Below, piece by piece: positions 6,395 through 9,224 of a stretch of 9,224 nucleotides of DNA. Source of the DNA: Lachnospiraceae bacterium. Its GTDB lineage: Bacteria; Bacillota; Clostridia; Lachnospirales; Lachnospiraceae. A program made the position numbers and the translations under genes. Below the pieces are notes generated by a model. It was not told where the DNA came from. It was given only the letters and a program-made list of their open reading frames with translations, and made no database searches. The DNA lies in NCBI GenBank assembly GCA_017404585.1, contig JAFRCB010000149.1:1-9224 (forward strand), in the 5' to 3' direction. Every line of letters starts with the position of its first letter. Within the stretch, counting starts at the first letter, position 1.

Positions 6395-7600
6395 GTGAAA
6401 CAGAAAATTCTATGTATCATCTTAAGCGCTGTGATATGCCTGACTCAGACGACACCGGCATTTGCAACCCAGGTCTATGAGACTGCAGATGCAGGCGAAG
6501 TATCCATTGCAGAATCTTACGTGAACGAAGAAGACGCAGAAAGTGTACTGCCAGAAGATGTCTCAGAAGATTCGGAGGCTGTCTCCGAAGCCGAGAGCCC
6601 GCTGGCAGAGATTTTTGAACCTGCTGATGAGGTCGAAGAGACCGGCACTGCAGTTCCGGAATCTGAAATCGAAGAGCCTGAATCCGAAGACCCGGAGACC
6701 GAATCTACAGATCCGGCCCTTGTTCAGAACGAGACGGATGAAGAATCCGTGTACATCTACGGCACAGACACACGGTTCAGTGACTCCCGGACCGTGAAAT
6801 TCTCGAACAAGGCAGCACCGACGCCCAAACCCACTGCTGCATCTGTACCCGGGCCATTCCCTGATGTCCCCAAAAATCATGTATATGCCAGCGCAATTAC
6901 ATGGGCAGTAAATAAAGGCATCACTAAAGGATATTCGGACACCGGCCTCTTCGGCATTAACGATACCTGTACCAGAGGTCAAATCCTAATGTTCCTCTGG
7001 CGTTATGCGGGTAAGCCGGCACCAACGGCTACGGCGACACGTCCATTTTCTGATGTTCCGAAGTCTCACGCGTTCTATAAAGCAATCCTATGGGGAAGCC
7101 AGAAGGGAATCACAAAGGGATACAGCAACGGCAAGTTCGGGATCAATGACCACTGCACCCGCGGCCAGATTATGACGTTCATCTGGCGCTACAGGGGCGC
7201 TCCCTCACCTAAATCTACGAAAAACCCATTTAAGGACAATATCACTCCGGCGTACCGCAAAGCAGTCATCTGGTCCTATGAGAAAGGTGTTTCCCGCGGT
7301 TTTTCGGATGGAACGTACAGGGACACCAAGCCTTGCACTCGCGGTGAGGCAGTAAAGTTTCTTCATAATATGCACCTGAAAACTGCTAGTGCCAGCGGAA
7401 GCGGAAGTAGCAGCGGAGGTGTAACGAAAGTTGTTCTAAATACAAATAAATATGTTCTGAATACAAATACGAAGAAATTTCATTACCCATCCTGTTCAAG
7501 CGTTAAGGCAATCAAAAATCAGCATCGCGTGGACTATACGGGAAGCAGGGCTAATGTGATTGCAATGGGATATGATCCCTGTAAAAGATGCAATCCGTGA
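6395..7600 (+). CDS. Secreted SLH-domain protein with C-terminal Ada-like zinc-binding module
   Basis: A 401-residue exported protein starting at GTG 6395, five bases after AAGGGGG (6383-6389). Residues 1-25 are a Sec signal ('MKQKILCIILSAVICLTQTT', cleavage after 'AFA'). Residues 26-125 are very acidic and low in complexity. A short 'APTPKPT' linker (141-147) leads to three SLH repeats (about 154-206, 217-266, 278-327), each with 'CTRGQ' or 'CTRGE'. A Gly/Ser linker (332-342) then joins a C-terminal module (about 352-401): 'KKFHYPSCSSVKAI' and 'MGYDPCKRC' carry His363, Cys367, Cys396 and Cys399, the pattern of the small zinc-binding domain resembling the N-terminus of Ada that ends many Firmicute exported proteins and nucleases. 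No catalytic domain is present. It probably sits in the cell wall; its role is unknown. It has its own promoter and is flanked by transglutaminase-like paralogues. Confidence 0.85.
   Translation: MKQKILCIILSAVICLTQTTPAFATQVYETADAGEVSIAESYVNEEDAESVLPEDVSEDSEAVSEAESPLAEIFEPADEVEETGTAVPESEIEEPESEDPETESTDPALVQNETDEESVYIYGTDTRFSDSRTVKFSNKAAPTPKPTAASVPGPFPDVPKNHVYASAITWAVNKGITKGYSDTGLFGINDTCTRGQILMFLWRYAGKPAPTATATRPFSDVPKSHAFYKAILWGSQKGITKGYSNGKFGINDHCTRGQIMTFIWRYRGAPSPKSTKNPFKDNITPAYRKAVIWSYEKGVSRGFSDGTYRDTKPCTRGEAVKFLHNMHLKTASASGSGSSSGGVTKVVLNTNKYVLNTNTKKFHYPSCSSVKAIKNQHRVDYTGSRANVIAMGYDPCKRCNP
7433..7474 (+). repeat. 21-base tandem duplication before the zinc-binding module
   Basis: Positions 7433-7453 and 7454-7474 are near-identical in-frame copies encoding VLNTNKY and VLNTNTK. 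Only the second flows into the conserved 'KKFHYPSC' start of the zinc module, so the first looks like a duplicated leading strand of that domain. Confidence 0.75.
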
Positions 7601-7652
7601 GTATTCAGGATTGCTGCAGCGGGTTATAAAAAATCCTATCATTGCTTTTTTT
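7590..7652 (+). terminator. Weak Rho-independent terminator candidate after the SLH/Ada-like gene
   Basis: GCAATCC (7590-7596) and GGATTGC (7608-7614) make a perfect seven-pair hairpin over the stop codon, but no T-tract follows directly. Alternatively GCAAT (7590-7594) pairs with ATTGC (7641-7645), enclosing AGGATT/AATCCT (7607-7612 with 7631-7636), and is followed at once by seven T (7646-7652). The long, interrupted stem makes efficiency doubtful. Confidence 0.4.
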
Positions 7653-7672
7653 ATGCGCAGCAGTGCCATAAT
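7642..7672 (+). promoter_or_regulatory. Promoter of the intact transglutaminase-like gene
   Basis: TTGCTT (7642-7647), 19 bases, CATAAT (7667-7672). It mirrors the promoter at 6320-6350 in boxes, spacing and spacer sequence, so the two genes are likely expressed together. The paralogue at 2655 lacks this module and depends on the upstream membrane-protein gene. Confidence 0.6.
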
Positions 7673-7722
7673 ATGCACATCATCAATTACTAGTCTTTTC
7701 AACATGAAAGGATATTTTCGAC

Positions 7723-9224
7723 ATGAACAAAAAGCTTGCAAATCTACTAGTTTTTCTCCTCTCATTCATCATGATTGTGTCAAACCCGATGTCCTCGCTT
7801 GCTTCAACCGAGCTGGATACTGAGGTCCCCGCGCCGGAGATTCGGGTGACATCGCCGGATAGTGACGCCGCATACAATCAGATAGAAGACGCGGCCATCC
7901 CCGAAGAAATCACCGAACAGCCAGACATACCTGAGTATGGTCAGGGCATTGCGATACCGGATGTAATCTTCGAGCCGATAAACAGCGATGAGGATTCTTC
8001 TGAAGACCTGTTAGTCGGCAGTTCTGACGTGCCTGTTGCCACAACGCTGGATGAATTCGCTGACTTATACGCTGAAGCATCCAACGAAGCAGCCACCGGA
8101 TGGGATACCACATTCAGTGTTGCGTACCAGCGTACTGAAGGTGATAATGCCTCTGAACTGGTTACGCAAATGTATGCTCTGGCAAAAAAGAATTTATTCC
8201 CTCACGATGGAACTCCGACAGGAGGAGATTACGCAAAATGGCATCGTGGAAAAACAACATATGGCTCCTCCATAAGTACAAGTTTTATCCAGATTAACAC
8301 TACTGTCTCCTATTACACAACAAAAGCCCAGGAAGATGAGCTTACAGCAAAGCTTAATCAGGTCATGAATTCGCTCAACCTTGGCACAAAGACAGAGTAT
8401 CAAAAAGTAAAAGCGATTTATGACTATATCGCCAGTCATGTCGTTTATGACTATGATAACCTAAATGACGATTCCTATATGCTCAAGTATACAGCCTATG
8501 CCGCCCTCATAAACAGTACATCTGTCTGCCAGGGATACTCGAACCTGTTCTACAGGATGTGTCTTATGGCCGGACTTGACGCGAGAATCATCACAGGCGG
8601 CGATACTCCGGGGGTCAGTAACCACGCCTGGAATATCGTTCGCATAGGTGGTTTGTACTATAACATCGACGTGACATGGGACGCCCCACGCGGATCGAAT
8701 AACTACAAATACTTCCTCAGGGGACAAAATACTTTTGAAGAACATTACCGGGACAGTGAGTATGATACCGCAGCATTTAATGCGAAATATCCCATGTCTG
8801 CTACAGATTTTGATCCCTCAGTAGCGACCCCGTCGTCAATACCGACCAGCACACCGACGCCAAGGCCGACTAAGACGCCGACACCGACCAACACACCGAC
8901 GCCGAAGCCAACTAAGACGCCGACGCCGAAACCGACAAACACGCCAACGCCAACTAAGACGCCGACGCCGAAGCCAACTAAGACGCCGACGCCGAAACCG
9001 ACAAACACGCCGACGCTAAGGCCGACTAAGACGCCGACGCCGAAGCCGACTAAGACTCCGACGCCAAGGCCGACTAAGACACCAACGCCAACGCCGAAAC
9101 CGACAAACACGCCGACGCCAAAGCCGACAAACACGCCGACGCCAAGGCCGACTAAGACGCCGACGCCGAAGCCGACTAAGACTCCGACACCGAAGCCGAC
9201 TAAGACTCCGACACCGAAGCCGAC
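7723..9224 (+). CDS. Secreted transglutaminase-like protein with Thr/Pro repeat linker, C-terminus outside the window
   Basis: From ATG 7723 there are 500 open codons to the window edge. Residues 1-26 are a Sec signal nearly identical to that of the gene at 2655 ('NPMSSLA' at the cleavage site). A shorter acidic N-terminus (27-95) leads to '[20 protein letters not shown]' and the transglutaminase-like domain (about 205-335) with Cys269 in '[14 protein letters not shown]', His301 in 'NHAWNIV' and Asp316 in 'NIDVTWD', so the triad is complete. After '[11 protein letters not shown]' the Thr/Pro/Lys linker begins (about residue 369). Three SLH repeats would be expected beyond the edge by analogy. 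The start is supported by AAAGGA at 7707-7712 and the signal peptide; the ATG at 7704 is in another frame. There is no stop codon where the paralogue has its amber codon, so this copy is the functional reference. Whether it cross-links, deamidates or cleaves peptides cannot be told. Confidence 0.85.
   Translation, partial: MNKKLANLLVFLLSFIMIVSNPMSSLASTELDTEVPAPEIRVTSPDSDAAYNQIEDAAIPEEITEQPDIPEYGQGIAIPDVIFEPINSDEDSSEDLLVGSSDVPVATTLDEFADLYAEASNEAATGWDTTFSVAYQRTEGDNASELVTQMYALAKKNLFPHDGTPTGGDYAKWHRGKTTYGSSISTSFIQINTTVSYYTTKAQEDELTAKLNQVMNSLNLGTKTEYQKVKAIYDYIASHVVYDYDNLNDDSYMLKYTAYAALINSTSVCQGYSNLFYRMCLMAGLDARIITGGDTPGVSNHAWNIVRIGGLYYNIDVTWDAPRGSNNYKYFLRGQNTFEEHYRDSEYDTAAFNAKYPMSATDFDPSVATPSSIPTSTPTPRPTKTPTPTNTPTPKPTKTPTPKPTNTPTPTKTPTPKPTKTPTPKPTNTPTLRPTKTPTPKPTKTPTPRPTKTPTPTPKPTNTPTPKPTNTPTPRPTKTPTPKPTKTPTPKPTKTPTPKP
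8851..9224 (+). repeat. Thr/Pro-rich 24-base tandem repeat, continuing past the edge
   Basis: About fifteen in-frame units of the type TPTPKPTK or TPTPKPTN, with Arg replacing Lys in some and two shortened or extended units. Unlike the linker at 3927-4181 it carries an extra basic residue per unit and Lys/Asn alternation, so the two arrays expanded separately. Confidence 0.95.

Overview
The window looks like chromosomal DNA of a low-to-mid GC, Gram-positive anaerobe of the class Clostridia, most likely Lachnospiraceae. This is inferred from strong AAGGAGG-type ribosome binding sites, sigma-A promoters, a clostridial-style guanine deaminase, and secreted proteins built from a signal peptide, a Thr/Pro-rich linker and three S-layer homology (SLH) repeats with the variant motif CTRGQ. 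No rRNA, tRNA, CRISPR, transposase or phage gene is visible.

Left part (1-1765). Two regulators read leftwards: a DeoR/GlpR-type repressor (574-1335) and, 41 bases after it, the start of a WYL-domain regulator that runs off the left edge (1-532). A textbook leftward promoter (TTGACA, 17 bases, TATGAT) lies at 1500-1528. The divergent intergenic region also holds a rightward promoter candidate and a bulged inverted repeat.

Middle part (1766-6321). A rightward transcription unit starts with a membrane protein of unknown function (1766-2632). Twenty-two bases later comes a secreted transglutaminase-like/SLH protein (2655-4829) interrupted by one in-frame TAG at 3078-3080. The reading frame is otherwise open and aligns with the intact paralogue on both sides of the stop. 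A guanine deaminase gene (4992-6239) follows, preceded by a 110-base segment that can fold into a nested, riboswitch-like structure. A Rho-independent terminator closes the unit at about 6280-6321.

Right part (6322-9224). Two more exported proteins follow, each behind the same type of promoter (TTGCTT, 19 bases, YATAAT) placed on or just after a T-tract. The first (6395-7600) is a signal peptide, an acidic region, three SLH repeats and a C-terminal Ada-like Cys/His zinc-binding module. The second (7723-end) is an intact paralogue of the interrupted transglutaminase and leaves the window inside its Thr/Pro repeat. Overall this is a small cell-surface locus (peptidase/cross-linking-fold domains displayed through SLH anchors) with a purine-salvage enzyme embedded in it. 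The two points most worth checking are the in-frame amber codon and the structured leader of the deaminase gene.
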